The notes under the pieces: generated by a model
What the model was told of the DNA's origin: nothing
Databases searched by the model: none
What the model saw: the letters and a program-made list of their open reading frames with translations, nothing else
Part shown: positions 53,980-62,980 of the stretch, piece by piece
Position numbering within the stretch: position 1 is the first letter of the stretch
Layout: every line of letters begins with the position of its first letter
Position numbers and translations under genes: made by a program
DNA from: Pararhizobium sp. YC-54
Lineage (GTDB): Bacteria; Pseudomonadota; Alphaproteobacteria; Rhizobiales; Rhizobiaceae
Direction: 5' to 3'
Assembly (NCBI RefSeq): GCF_025847205.1
Contig: NZ_JAOYTH010000005.1
Location: 1-64,000 of the forward strand
DNA: 64,000 bases

Positions 53980-54005
53980 GGAACATTTTTGAAGCGCATT
54001 GCGTT
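53980..54005 (+). promoter_or_regulatory. EcfG-type (general stress) promoter
   Basis: GGAAC (53980-53984), 17-base spacer, CGTT (54002-54005). It faces the alpha/beta hydrolase gene. Confidence 0.72.
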
Positions 54006-54137
54006 TTGCCCAGGCGTCAAGGAATGCCTGGCGTGAATTGGTGAACCCGGATACCCGCGGCTGCCATGGCCGCGCCTGCCCCAGACAACCAACCCTCCAA
54101 GGCATGATTGCTGACGTACAGCAAAGGAATGCCACGA

Positions 54138-55055
54138 ATGTTGCGCGCGCCTTCTCCCCATTGGCTCTCCCAGGTTCCCGGCATGAAAACCGTGCTGATC
54201 CACGGCATGGTGATGTCGCCGGCGTTCTGGAGCTGCTTTGCACCGGGCATTGTGCGGGAAGGCCGCGCCGCCGCCTATCCGCTGCCGGGCCACAGTCCCT
54301 GGACACTCGACGATCTCTCCCAAGGTCTGACCACGGCGGCCGTCGTCGATGCCTATGCCGAGGCGATCGAGCGCGATTTCGACGGCGAGCCGGTGACCCT
54401 GATTGGCCATTCCACGGGCGGCTTCGTCTCGCTTCTGCTGGCCCGGCATCGACCGGACCTCGTCAGCAACGTCATTCTGATGGGGGCCTTCGCATGTGGT
54501 CGTTTTGAAGGGCAGGAGCGGCTGGCGTCGCGAATCCTACGTCTCCCTCTGCTTGGCCGGCATCTTTTCGTCCGGCTTTTCACCCGCTGGATCGCCACAC
54601 GCGAGGCGTTTCGCTGGGGATCGCTCGAATGCGTGTTCGACAAGACCGCCGGCTGGGAAACCGAAGAAACCATTGCCGCGATGGAAGAAGTCCGCGAACA
54701 TCTGCTGAAATCGCAGGCAGGAGAAATCGCCGCCTTCGTCTCCTGGATGTCACAAACATCCGTCATCGACGAACTCCCCCTGATCGACGTGCCGGTCCTC
54801 AACATCATCGGCGTCCGCGATGCCATCGTCCCGCCATTGCATCAGATTCATCTGTCCGGAAAGCTGCCGCGCGCCCATACCGTCATTCTCGACAAGGTCG
54901 GCCATTTGCCGATGGCCGAGGCGCGTGAAAAGGTCGATCAGCTGGTCGCGACCTTCCTTTTGTTCGGGCCGCTGACCGCAAACCACAAGAACGATCTTCT
55001 GACCAGGCCCCTGAGCGGGCCATTCAGGACTGCCGTTCCGCTCGGGCTCCAATGA
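54138..55055 (+). CDS. Alpha/beta fold hydrolase
   Basis: 305 residues from the ATG at 54138 (AAAGGA nine bases upstream); 54183, giving MKTVLIHGMVMSPAFW, is an alternative. GHSTGG near residue 98 is the nucleophile elbow, VRDAIVPP the Asp region and KVGHLPMAE the His. There is no signal peptide, so cytoplasmic. The substrate is unknown. It belongs to the stress region through its EcfG-type promoter. Confidence 0.85.
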   Translation: MLRAPSPHWLSQVPGMKTVLIHGMVMSPAFWSCFAPGIVREGRAAAYPLPGHSPWTLDDLSQGLTTAAVVDAYAEAIERDFDGEPVTLIGHSTGGFVSLLLARHRPDLVSNVILMGAFACGRFEGQERLASRILRLPLLGRHLFVRLFTRWIATREAFRWGSLECVFDKTAGWETEETIAAMEEVREHLLKSQAGEIAAFVSWMSQTSVIDELPLIDVPVLNIIGVRDAIVPPLHQIHLSGKLPRAHTVILDKVGHLPMAEAREKVDQLVATFLLFGPLTANHKNDLLTRPLSGPFRTAVPLGLQ

Positions 55056-55080
55056 CGACTGCAAACTGGAGCTGCACATT

Positions 55081-55105
55081 GGAACAAAATCGCGTGAGCG
55101 ACGTT
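55081..55105 (+). promoter_or_regulatory. EcfG-type (general stress) promoter
   Basis: GGAAC (55081-55085), 16-base spacer, CGTT (55102-55105). Exact consensus, 46 bases before the DUF3309 gene. Confidence 0.82.
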
Positions 55106-55151
55106 ACCGCAGCAGACCCGCACCTGGGCCGGAACTCGAAGAGGAAATGTC

Positions 55152-55307
55152 ATGCTCGGTACAATTCTGCTGATTGTCTTGGTGCTTTTGCTGATCGGCG
55201 CGCTGCCGAGCTGGGGCCATAGCCGCAATTGGGGCTACGGACCTTCAGGTGGCCTCGGGCTGGTCGTCTTGATCCTCCTCATCCTCGTACTGATGGGCCG
55301 CATCTGA
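55152..55307 (+). CDS. DUF3309 small membrane protein
   Basis: 51 residues with GAGGAAA before the ATG. The sequence is MLGTILLIVLVLLLIGALP, SWGHSRNWGYGPSG, then a second hydrophobic segment, GLVVLILLILVLMG. This is the DUF3309 pattern, a two-segment membrane protein of stress regulons. Function unknown. The glycine zipper gene starts 55 bp later and probably shares its transcript. Confidence 0.92.
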   Translation: MLGTILLIVLVLLLIGALPSWGHSRNWGYGPSGGLGLVVLILLILVLMGRI

Positions 55308-55362
55308 TCGGCCACCAAGCTTACCCCTTTCGTCCATCAACGCCCTTGAAAAGGAACCAGCC

Positions 55363-55611
55363 ATGAAAAATATCCTCCTCGCAGCACTCCTCATCCTTCC
55401 CCTCACCGCTTGCACGCAAACGGAAAAGGGCGCCGGCATCGGCGCTGCGTCCGGCGCCATTATCGGCGGTGCGGCGACCGGCAATGTGCGCGGCGCCGCA
55501 GTGGGCGCTGCCGTCGGTGGTGTGGCCGGGGCCTTGATCGGCAATGCCAGTGAGCCGGGCCGCTGCATCTACCGCGACCGTTATGGCCGCCGTTATACCG
55601 CGTCTTGCTGA
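55363..55611 (+). CDS. Glycine zipper 2TM lipoprotein
   Basis: 82 residues. A lipobox LPLTAC (Cys17) makes it a lipoprotein. The middle is a Gly/Ala zipper (GAGIGAASGAIIGGAATGNVRGAAVGAAVGGVAGALIG) as in OsmB and 17-kDa antigen-like proteins. The C-terminal CIYRDRYGRRYTASC holds two cysteines. It is probably an outer-membrane or periplasmic stress protein. A strong terminator follows. Confidence 0.88.
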   Translation: MKNILLAALLILPLTACTQTEKGAGIGAASGAIIGGAATGNVRGAAVGAAVGGVAGALIGNASEPGRCIYRDRYGRRYTASC

Positions 55612-55637
55612 TCGGACAGCACACAGTCAAAAACAGG

Positions 55638-55660
55638 AAAACGGGCCTCGGCCCGTTTTT
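55638..55660. terminator. Bidirectional terminator
   Basis: AAAACGGGCC/GGCCCGTTTT with a 2-base loop and a T-run, between the convergent glycine zipper gene and nepR. Confidence 0.9.
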
Positions 55661-55714
55661 CGCGTTTAGATAAAAGATGGTTTGAATTGGCTGAGTTCAG
55701 GCGCTCCAACGAGG

Positions 55715-55912
55715 TCAGCGCCGCGATTTAACCTGTTCGGCCCTGTCGAGTTTTTCGAGAAGATCGAGAAACATATCAGGAATGGGCTCCTGCTCGACTG
55801 CGCTATAAAGGGCTTTCAGTTTCAAGGCGATCTGCGTGTTGGGATCGCTGGTACGAGTGCCTGCCCTGCGGGCCATATCGGCGCGCCGCTGATTTTCCGG
55901 TATATCAACCAT
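55715..55912 (-). CDS. nepR: NepR anti-sigma factor
   Basis: 65 residues from the ATG at 55912 with AGGAG 11 bases upstream; a GTG four codons earlier overlaps that site. IALKLKALYSAVEQEPIPDMFLDLLEKLD is the NepR core, which binds EcfG and, under stress, phosphorylated PhyR. It is divergent from phyR. In related species nepR is usually followed by ecfG, but here the next gene is convergent and no sigma gene is present, so EcfG must be encoded elsewhere. Confidence 0.9.
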   Translation of the reverse strand: MVDIPENQRRADMARRAGTRTSDPNTQIALKLKALYSAVEQEPIPDMFLDLLEKLDRAEQVKSRR

Positions 55913-56159
55913 AGACAGTTTCACTCCTGAGGCCGCATCGGCTATCGCCCAACAACGCTTCCACGCGTCCTCTTTGGTACGACAAAAACGTTGCCATATT
56001 CCGAATCTTTACGCGGTACCCTTTAAACCGGCAGCGAATTCGTTCGGCTGAAAAACTTCCCATAAACCATAAAACATGTTCAAACCGATGCGTGTTTCGT
56101 GACGCGACTGCGTCGGGCACCGGCAAAATCCGGCGCCATCATACTGAAGGAAGTCATAA

Positions 56160-56957
56160 ATGTCACTTTCCATGCGGATCGCAGCCCATCTTCCCTATCT
56201 GCGCCGTTTCTCCCGTGCGGTGACGGGGTCGCAAACCTCCGGCGACGCCTATGTCGCCGCCGTGCTGGAAGCGTTGATCGCAGACATCACACTTTTTCCA
56301 CAGGGGCCCAATGACCGGGTCAATCTTTTCAAACTGTTCTGCTCTGTGTTCGACACGCTGACCATCGACTTGCCGGAAGCAGCTTCACCCTTCGGCTGGG
56401 AGGCGCGCGCGGCAGCAAATCTTTCGGTGATCTCGCCCGCCGCCCGCAAGGCTTTCCTGCTCGTCTCCGTCGAAGGTTTTTCGCCGGATGAAACGGCGCA
56501 AATCCTTGGCGTCACCGATGCCGAAATCACCCGTCTGCTGCACGAGGCTTCCGCGGACATTTCGCGGCAGGTTGCCACCGAAATCCTGATCATCGAAGAC
56601 GAACCGCTGATCGCCCTGGATATCGAGGACATGGTGACCAGCCTTGGCCACAAGGTGGCGGGCGTGGCCAGAACCTACGGTGAGGCCATCACGCTTTTTG
56701 AAAAGACGGCACCGAAAATGATCCTTGCCGATATCCAGCTCGCCGATGGCAGCTCGGGGATCGATGCGGTCAACGAGATCCTCAAAAGCGCGACGATGCC
56801 GGTGATTTTCATTACCGCCTTCCCGGAACGCCTGCTGACAGGGACCAAGCCTGAGCCGGCCTTTCTGGTGACGAAGCCGTTCAACCCGGACATGGTCAAG
56901 GCACTGATCAGCCAGGCTCTGTTCTTCGACGAGAACGCCCGCGCCCACAAGCCGTGA
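56160..56957 (+). CDS. phyR: PhyR anti-anti-sigma response regulator
   Basis: 265 residues with AAGGAAG before the ATG. The N-terminal 130 residues are sigma-like (YLRRFSRAVTGSQTSGDAYVAAVLEALI, then SVEGFSPDETAQILGVTDAEI), and a receiver domain follows (about 140-262). Asp191 in LADIQLADG is the phosphoacceptor, with Glu146-Asp147 in the acidic pocket and Lys near 237 in VTKPF. When phosphorylated, PhyR takes NepR from EcfG and so switches on the general stress response. No HWE/HisKA2 kinase gene is nearby. Confidence 0.95.
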   Translation: MSLSMRIAAHLPYLRRFSRAVTGSQTSGDAYVAAVLEALIADITLFPQGPNDRVNLFKLFCSVFDTLTIDLPEAASPFGWEARAAANLSVISPAARKAFLLVSVEGFSPDETAQILGVTDAEITRLLHEASADISRQVATEILIIEDEPLIALDIEDMVTSLGHKVAGVARTYGEAITLFEKTAPKMILADIQLADGSSGIDAVNEILKSATMPVIFITAFPERLLTGTKPEPAFLVTKPFNPDMVKALISQALFFDENARAHKP

Positions 56958-56960
56958 GCC

Positions 56961-58208
56961 CTACCCCGCCGGCGAAGGCCGGTCGATTGCAAATGCATCG
57001 AACCAGTCTTCCCGATGGCCGGCGCAAAGCTCGGCCAGAATGCGCGATGCCATGAAGCTGAAGGTGATGCCGTTGCCGCCGTAACCATAGGCGGCAAAGA
57101 TGCGCGGCATGCCGGGAACAGCGCCGATCAACGGCAGGCCGTCATCGGTCTCGCCAAACGCGCCGGACCAGGAGAAATCGATGGCGGGATTGGCTGCGGG
57201 CCAAAGCTTGACGAGGCTTTCAACCAGCTTCTCCGACTTTTCCGGCATCTTTTCGTCGCGCGCTGCCGGATCGACCGTATCGTCATCCTCTCCACCGATA
57301 ATGATGCGCCCGTCCGCCGTGGTGCGCACATAGTTGTAAACTTCCGAGGCTTCCCAGATCAGTTCGCCGCCAGACCAGAGCGTGCCGGGCGCTTGCGGAA
57401 CGGTGGCTATCGCCCAGCTCGACGCTGTTCGATGGATCTCGCTGCGGACGAAATCCGGCATGACATATCCCGTCGCCAGGATGACATGCCGCGCCTCGAT
57501 GACGAATGGCCCATCGGTCTCGACAGTCACCGCTCCCGGCGCATCGTGATAGGCCGTCGCCAGCGCATCGATCAGGTGCGCACCTCGAGCCTGCGCATCG
57601 CGCAAAAGCCCCCAGGAAAGGAGAAGCGGGTCGACATCGGCGGAGCCGGGGGAGAAAATGGCCGCGGCGCGATCGATACCGAAACGGGACAAAAGGTCGG
57701 CATGGTCAAGCAACAGCCCGGGCAAGCCTGCGCGCTCGCGCAGCAGATGCTCGCTGCGCAGAGCTGAAGGGCCGGCCTCTCCGGCGGAAATGTAGAGGGT
57801 CGAACGTGGGCGGAAGACGCAATCGAAACCCAGCCCGTCGACCAATCCGGCAAGACCCTGCACCGCGGCGACACTGCGACGGTAAAGCTGAGCGGCTCGG
57901 TCAAAACCATAAAACTCGGTCAAATCTCCCAGTGTGCAATCGATTTCCCACTGCAACATCGCCGTGCTGGCAGCCGTGCTGCCAAGACCGGGTTGCTCGC
58001 GGTCAACGACCGTCACGTCGACCCCTCGCGCCGCCAGATGCTGTGCAGCAAGCGAACCGGTGATGCCACCGCCAACGACGAGGACATCCGTCTTGATGCT
58101 TTGTGAGAGGGGTAAATTGCGCGGTGGGCGAAAACCCCTTCCCCAAGGCGAACGGCCGCCATGAAGATCGGTCTGCGCGGTATTGGAGGCATCGAGCATT
58201 GGGGGCAT
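56961..58208 (-). CDS. FAD-dependent oxidoreductase (DAO family)
   Basis: 415 residues. About 38 polar residues precede the FAD motif DVLVVGGGITGSLAAQHLAARG. VILATGYV (near residue 240), GGEDDDTVD and a C-terminal YGYGGNGITFS fit the glycine oxidase/gamma-glutamylputrescine-oxidase-like branch of DAO enzymes. The substrate is an amine or amino acid but cannot be named. It is convergent with phyR (stop codons 3 bp apart). Confidence 0.85.
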   Translation of the reverse strand: MPPMLDASNTAQTDLHGGRSPWGRGFRPPRNLPLSQSIKTDVLVVGGGITGSLAAQHLAARGVDVTVVDREQPGLGSTAASTAMLQWEIDCTLGDLTEFYGFDRAAQLYRRSVAAVQGLAGLVDGLGFDCVFRPRSTLYISAGEAGPSALRSEHLLRERAGLPGLLLDHADLLSRFGIDRAAAIFSPGSADVDPLLLSWGLLRDAQARGAHLIDALATAYHDAPGAVTVETDGPFVIEARHVILATGYVMPDFVRSEIHRTASSWAIATVPQAPGTLWSGGELIWEASEVYNYVRTTADGRIIIGGEDDDTVDPAARDEKMPEKSEKLVESLVKLWPAANPAIDFSWSGAFGETDDGLPLIGAVPGMPRIFAAYGYGGNGITFSFMASRILAELCAGHREDWFDAFAIDRPSPAG

Positions 58209-58265
58209 GCATTCTGCTTTCCATTGCAGTGTCCCGGAATAGCCCCGGGATTGTTGATCCGCCTC

Positions 58266-59408
58266 TCAACCCGGCAATTGCCGTTCCGGCGGCTGGGTGC
58301 GGACCTCGTTGAAAATGGTCATGGCGATCAGCGACAAGGGCAGCGCCAGCATGGCGCCGACGGCGCCCCACATCCAAGTCCAGAAGATGATCGCCAGAAA
58401 GACGAGGAAGGGATTGATTTCCAGCCGATGGCCGAGGATCGCCGGTGTCACCAGGTTTTCCATCACCAGATGCAGAGTGAAAAAGCCAGCCGCGGGTGCA
58501 AGCGCCAGCAATAGCGCGTCATGGGTCATCAGGCCCGCGCAGAGAAGCGCCACCGTCATGGCCGTTACCCCGAGGTAGGGAATGAAGCTGGAAATGAAGG
58601 CGAACAGGCCCCAGAGCGGGGCCATCGTCAGACCGCCGGCAAAGGCAATTGCGGCCGTGATGCTTCCGAGGACTACGTAGATCAGGCTCGCGGTCGAAAA
58701 GTAGAAGCCAACCGCATTTTCCGTGGCATTCATGATCCGGATCGCAGCAAGCCGGCGATCGCGGGTGGCAAAGGCAAGGATGATGGTCTTGCGCAAATGC
58801 GCGCGCCCCACGAGGAAAAGCCCGAGGGCCGCGATGAAAATCAGCGTCTGGATGAATGCCGGCGTAACACCTGCGGCGACCAGACCAAGCATGGCGCCGG
58901 CATTCTGGATGGCAACGTCGGTCACGGCTTTTTCGTCGGCGCCGGCAATCGCTACCTTCACCCATTCGAACCGTTGTATATAGGGCAAAACTCGCTCGAT
59001 AGCCCGCTCAAGGATACCCGGGGCTTGCCCCGCCAGCGATGTCAGCGGCTCGATCAGGGCGTTGATCAGGAAAAACAATCCGACGACAAAAATGATTGCG
59101 AGAAGCAACCCACCGAGCGCCGGCGGCAATCCGAACTGCGCCAGCCGGTCCGCAGCGAGGCCCAGGACCATGCCGATGACGATGGCAAGCGTGACCGGCA
59201 TCAGGATCGCTTCCATCATGTAGATAGCCGCCGAGGCGAGGATGATGAACGTTCCAACGACGCTCCAGGCGACCACCAGGTCGAGCCCTGTTTTCGCCGC
59301 GGTTTCCGGAATCTCGGCCTCGACGACCTGTGTCTCTATATCCGCCTGCTTTCGCTTCTTGAAAATCCCACTCCCCGGCAAGGCAGCACTCATCGTCCGT
59401 CTCTCCAT
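58266..59408 (-). CDS. AI-2E family (PerM-like) transporter
   Basis: 380 residues from the ATG at 59408 (GGAG upstream); 59393 is an alternative. About eight membrane segments are expected, beginning near residue 40. IPYLGVTAMTVALL and HLVMENLVTPAILGHRLEINPFLVFLAIIFWTWMWGAVGAMLALPLSL are typical of the family. Members include exporters and sodium/proton antiporters; the AI-2 label is not a reliable substrate. A weak EcfG-like site lies upstream (59501-59525). Confidence 0.9.
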   Translation of the reverse strand: MERRTMSAALPGSGIFKKRKQADIETQVVEAEIPETAAKTGLDLVVAWSVVGTFIILASAAIYMMEAILMPVTLAIVIGMVLGLAADRLAQFGLPPALGGLLLAIIFVVGLFFLINALIEPLTSLAGQAPGILERAIERVLPYIQRFEWVKVAIAGADEKAVTDVAIQNAGAMLGLVAAGVTPAFIQTLIFIAALGLFLVGRAHLRKTIILAFATRDRRLAAIRIMNATENAVGFYFSTASLIYVVLGSITAAIAFAGGLTMAPLWGLFAFISSFIPYLGVTAMTVALLCAGLMTHDALLLALAPAAGFFTLHLVMENLVTPAILGHRLEINPFLVFLAIIFWTWMWGAVGAMLALPLSLIAMTIFNEVRTQPPERQLPG

Positions 59409-59500
59409 CTGCCCGCTCCGGTTCGGTTTCGCCGGACGGGCGAGTAAGATCAATGTGCGGAAAACACCGGGACGAAGGCCGCGCCGGGGTAGCGGCTATT

Positions 59501-59525
59501 AACTCGCGGCCTACGAAAAGGTTCC
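59501..59525 (-). promoter_or_regulatory. Near-consensus EcfG-type promoter
   Basis: On the minus strand GGAAC (59525-59521), 16-base spacer, AGTT (59504-59501); one mismatch in the -10 element. It faces the AI-2E transporter gene. Confidence 0.4.
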
Positions 59526-59571
59526 CGGGCACCGCCGCGTTCGTCGTCTATCCCGCCTTTGGCAGGGTCCG

Positions 59572-59742
59572 TCAGTGCCGTTCCGGCGGAAAAACATGGA
59601 GCGTCAGGGAGAACAGGCCGAGGCCCAAAGTCACGACGATCAACGTGCTGGCAATATCCTCCGACGTCGCACGAAGAGCACCGAAGGCCAGAACCCCAGC
59701 GATGAGCAGGAATAGGCATACCCGTGGCAACCAGTACAGCAT
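59572..59742 (-). CDS. Small two-segment membrane protein
   Basis: 56 residues with AAAGGGAA before the ATG. MLYWLPRVCLFLLIAGVLAFGAL and a second hydrophobic segment (ASTLIVVTLGLGLFSLTL) resemble DUF1328-like proteins in layout, but the family pattern is not exact. An exact EcfG-type promoter lies about 50 bases upstream, so it is probably stress-induced. Confidence 0.75.
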   Translation of the reverse strand: MLYWLPRVCLFLLIAGVLAFGALRATSEDIASTLIVVTLGLGLFSLTLHVFPPERH

Positions 59743-59790
59743 GGCACATTCCCTTTGATTTGAAGAGCATCCCGAAGGAATGCCCAGCCT

Positions 59791-59815
59791 AACGCGGGGA
59801 GGCCCGAATCGTTCC
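59791..59815 (-). promoter_or_regulatory. EcfG-type (general stress) promoter
   Basis: On the minus strand GGAAC (59815-59811), 16-base spacer, CGTT (59794-59791). Exact consensus, facing the 56-residue membrane protein. Confidence 0.82.
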
Positions 59816-59882
59816 ATTATCCTTGCGCTCAACATCGCGAAACTTTTGACGTAGGCTCGGAGACTAACCATCTGGAATAGAG

Positions 59883-59914
59883 AAAGCCGGCGCCCTTTAA
59901 CAGACGCCGGCTTT
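59883..59914. terminator. Terminator hairpin after the RidA gene
   Basis: AAAGCCGGCG/CGCCGGCTTT, a 10-bp stem with a 12-base loop, 20 bp past the stop codon. T-runs are short on the minus strand and five T on the plus strand. Confidence 0.65.
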
Positions 59915-59933
59915 TTCCGATCAAAGGCTGCTC

Positions 59934-60278
59934 TTAGAGAGCGGCGATGACGATGACTTCGACGAGATAGTCCGGGGTTGCGAGCTTGGCTTCGCCAGTC
60001 GCGCGGGCCGGCGTGTTGCCCTGCGAGGCCCAGGCATCCCACACGGCGTTCATCTTCGGGAAATCGACCATGTCAGCCAGCCAGATGGTTGCCGACAGGA
60101 TGCGGGACTTGTCCGTGCCAGCCTCAGCCAACAGGCGATCGACCGACGCGAGAGCCTGCTTGGTCTGGGTCGCAACGTCGGAGCCGGCCTCACCGACCTG
60201 GCCAGCGAGATAGACCGTACCGTTGTGAACAACAGCCTGGCTCATGCGCGGACCGGTTTCGAAGCGTTTGATTTCCAT
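59934..60278 (-). CDS. RidA family reactive imine deaminase
   Basis: 114 residues from the ATG at 60278, eight bases after GAGGA; the ATG at 60284 is too close to it. VYLAGQVGEAG, ATIWLADMVDFPKMNAVWDAW and ARATGEAKLATPDYLVEVIVIAA are RidA/YjgF/Rid motifs, with Arg near residue 95 at the active site. RidA proteins hydrolyse reactive enamines/imines released by PLP enzymes. The gene follows dppF after 120 bp on the same strand. Confidence 0.9.
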   Translation of the reverse strand: MEIKRFETGPRMSQAVVHNGTVYLAGQVGEAGSDVATQTKQALASVDRLLAEAGTDKSRILSATIWLADMVDFPKMNAVWDAWASQGNTPARATGEAKLATPDYLVEVIVIAAL

Positions 60279-60398
60279 CTTCATATTCCTCGTAAAGTGC
60301 GGCAGGCCGCATGTGAATTGCTGTAACGCTGGCGCTTTATCGCAGATTTCCGGTCATTGGAACCGTGATTGCGCAAACTCACAAACGACACGCCCTCT

Positions 60399-61226
60399 TC
60401 AAGCCGCGTTTTTGCGGGCAAGCCGCGCCTTGATGCTTTCGACATCGGCGCGCGGCGTCGCGGCGAAAAGCGTCTTGGTGTAGCTGTGCTTGGGATCGCT
60501 GAAGACCTCCTCGCGGCTGCCGTACTCCACGGCTTCACCGTAGTACATCACCATCACGTCGTCGGCGATGTAACGCACCACCGACAGATCATGGCTGATG
60601 AAGACATAGGTCAGCTGGAATTCGTCCTGCAGGTCGGCGAGCAGGTTGAGAACCTGTGCCTGCACCGACAGGTCAAGTGCCGAAACCGGCTCGTCCAGCA
60701 CCAGCAGACGCGGGTTGAGCATCAGCGCACGGGCAATCGCCACGCGCTGGCGCTGGCCGCCGGAGAACATATGCGGGTAGCGGCCGTAATGCTTTTCCTC
60801 CAGCCCGACCTTTTTCAACATGGCCATCGCCTTGTCGCGCCGGTCGTCCGCCTTCATATTGGTGTTGATGATCAGCGGCTCGGTGAGGATTTCGCCGATC
60901 TTCTTGCGCGGATTGAGCGTGCCGTACGGATTCTGGAAAACGATCTGCACCTTCTGGCGCATTTCCGGCGTCAGCCGTTCCCTGGCAATATCGACTTTGA
61001 CGCCATCGATCAGCATGTCGCCCGAGGTTGCCGGATCGATCATGGTAACGATGCGCGCGAGCGTCGATTTTCCGCAGCCGCTTTCGCCGACGATGGCGAG
61101 CGTCTTGCCCTGATCGACGGAAAAGCTCACGCCCTTGACGGCGTGAACGGTCTTTGCCTTTTTGAGAAGGCTGCCGGGAATATGATAGTCACGGACGAGG
61201 TTTCTGGCTTCGAGAACGTGGGTCAT
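60399..61226 (-). CDS. dppF: Dipeptide ABC transporter ATPase, DppF-like
   Basis: 275 residues. Walker [10 protein letters not shown], signature [15 protein letters not shown], Walker [13 protein letters not shown] and the switch His in ISHD are present. [22 protein letters not shown] is typical of the DppF/OppF subunit. It is shorter than E. coli DppF (334 residues), lacking part of the C-terminal tail. The start overlaps the dppD stop as ATGA. Confidence 0.9.
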   Translation of the reverse strand: MTHVLEARNLVRDYHIPGSLLKKAKTVHAVKGVSFSVDQGKTLAIVGESGCGKSTLARIVTMIDPATSGDMLIDGVKVDIARERLTPEMRQKVQIVFQNPYGTLNPRKKIGEILTEPLIINTNMKADDRRDKAMAMLKKVGLEEKHYGRYPHMFSGGQRQRVAIARALMLNPRLLVLDEPVSALDLSVQAQVLNLLADLQDEFQLTYVFISHDLSVVRYIADDVMVMYYGEAVEYGSREEVFSDPKHSYTKTLFAATPRADVESIKARLARKNAA

Positions 61227-62080
61227 CGAACAGCTCCTGCAAAGATCTGGTCGTCGCTGAGGAATTCCGCGATCGTCGGAAGGCGGTCGCCGGTGGCATT
61301 GTCCGGCAGTGCCGAGAGAAGCGCGCGGGTATATTCGCTCTTCGGGGCTTCGAACAACGACAGAACGTCGGCCTCCTCGATCTTGCGGCCCTTGTACTGG
61401 ACGATAACGCGATCGGCCGTCTCCGCCACCACACCCATGTTGTGGGTGATGATGATCAGCCCCATGCCATGCTCGGCCTGCAGCCGCATCAAGAGATCGA
61501 GGATCTGCTTCTGGATGGTAACGTCGAGTGCGGTGGTCGGCTCATCGGCGATCAGGAGTTTCGGATTGCAGGAGAGCGCAATCGCGATCATCACGCGCTG
61601 GCACTGACCGCCCGACATCTGATGCGGGAAATGGCTCAACCGCTCGGCGGGATTGGGAATGCCGACCAGATCGAACAGCTCGATCGCACGCGCCCGGCGC
61701 GCTGCCCTGTCGAGACCGAGATGAATGCGCAGCACTTCCTCGATCTGATACCCCACCGTGAAGCAGGGATTGAGACTGGCGACCGGCTCCTGGAAGATCA
61801 TGGCAATATCCTTGCCGACGATCTTGCGCCGATCGGACGGCGACAGGCCGAGCAGATCGATACCGTTGAATTGCAGCTTGTCGGCGGTGACCTTGGCAGT
61901 CCACGGCAAAAGGCCCATGGCGGCCAGCATCGAGACCGACTTGCCGGAGCCGGATTCGCCGACGATCGCCAGCACTTCGCCGGCATTGACTTTCATCGAT
62001 ACGCCATCGACCGCGCGGAAGGGACCGGCAGCCGTCTGGAATTCGACGACGAGATTTTCGATTTCGAAAAGGGACATCAT
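61223..62080 (-). CDS. dppD: Dipeptide ABC transporter ATPase, DppD-like
   Basis: 285 residues. Walker A GESGSGKS, signature [15 protein letters not shown], Walker [13 protein letters not shown] and THN are present. The Cys in the signature is unusual. It ends without the usual Cys-rich C-terminal segment of DppD/OppD. Both ends overlap neighbouring genes by 4 bp, so the operon is translationally coupled. Confidence 0.9.
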   Translation of the reverse strand: MMSLFEIENLVVEFQTAAGPFRAVDGVSMKVNAGEVLAIVGESGSGKSVSMLAAMGLLPWTAKVTADKLQFNGIDLLGLSPSDRRKIVGKDIAMIFQEPVASLNPCFTVGYQIEEVLRIHLGLDRAARRARAIELFDLVGIPNPAERLSHFPHQMSGGQCQRVMIAIALSCNPKLLIADEPTTALDVTIQKQILDLLMRLQAEHGMGLIIITHNMGVVAETADRVIVQYKGRKIEEADVLSLFEAPKSEYTRALLSALPDNATGDRLPTIAEFLSDDQIFAGAVR

Positions 62081-62970
62081 GACCTCTTCAACTTGGGATC
62101 AAGCGCATCGCGCAGGCCGTCGCCCATCAGATTGATGGCAAGGACGGTGATGAGAATGGCAAGGCCGGGGAACGTCACGACCCACCAGGCACGCTGGATG
62201 AACTCGCGGGCTTCGGCCAGCATCGTGCCCCATTCCGGTGTCGGCGGCTGGGCGCCCATGCCGAGGAAGCCGAGGGCTGCCGCGTCGAGGATCGCTGCCG
62301 AGAAGGCGAGCGTCGCCTGGACGATCAGCGGTGCAAGGCAATTCGGCAGAATGGTCAGGAACATCAGGCGCATTGTGCCCGCACCGGCGACCCTGGAAGC
62401 GATAACATAGTCCTTGGTGCGCTCCGACATGACGGCGGCACGCGTCAGGCGCACGAAGTGCGGCAGGTTGACGAGCGAGATCGCGATCATCGCATTGAGC
62501 AGCCCCGGCCCGAGAACAGCCACCAGCACGAGAGCCAGAAGCAGCGACGGAAAGGCCAGGATGATATCCATGACGCGCATGATGATCGTATCGGTGCGGC
62601 CGCGGAAATAGCCGGCGATCAGGCCGACCAGTACCCCGGAAATAACCGAAAGCGTCACGACGACGAGACCGATGAACAACGAGAAACGTGCACCAAAGAT
62701 CAGCCGGGACAGGATATCGCGGCCGACGGCGTCGGTTCCGAGAAAATAGGTCCACTTCCCGCCGGCAGCAAATGCCGGGGGCAGAAGGAGCACGTCGCGG
62801 TTCTGGGCACTGGGACTATGCGGCGTCACCCACGGCGCAAAGATTGCCAGCACCAGGATGATCAGGAAAATCGCAAAGCCGATCACGGCGCCCTTGTTGC
62901 GTGAAAAGTAGAACCAGAACTCGGCAAGGCCGGTCGGTGGCGTGGCGGTTTTGATTTCGGCGACAGCCAT
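62077..62970 (-). CDS. dppC: Dipeptide ABC transporter permease, DppC-like
   Basis: 297 residues from the ATG at 62970 after AAGGAGG; the upstream in-frame ATG at 63024 would overlap dppB. Six membrane segments are expected. LGTDAVGRDILSRLIFGARFSL and the EAA-type loop AALGFLGMGAQPPTPEWG are typical of DppC. The gene lies 10 bp after dppB. Confidence 0.93.
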   Translation of the reverse strand: MAVAEIKTATPPTGLAEFWFYFSRNKGAVIGFAIFLIILVLAIFAPWVTPHSPSAQNRDVLLLPPAFAAGGKWTYFLGTDAVGRDILSRLIFGARFSLFIGLVVVTLSVISGVLVGLIAGYFRGRTDTIIMRVMDIILAFPSLLLALVLVAVLGPGLLNAMIAISLVNLPHFVRLTRAAVMSERTKDYVIASRVAGAGTMRLMFLTILPNCLAPLIVQATLAFSAAILDAAALGFLGMGAQPPTPEWGTMLAEAREFIQRAWWVVTFPGLAILITVLAINLMGDGLRDALDPKLKRS

Positions 62971-62980
62971 CGGACCCTCC

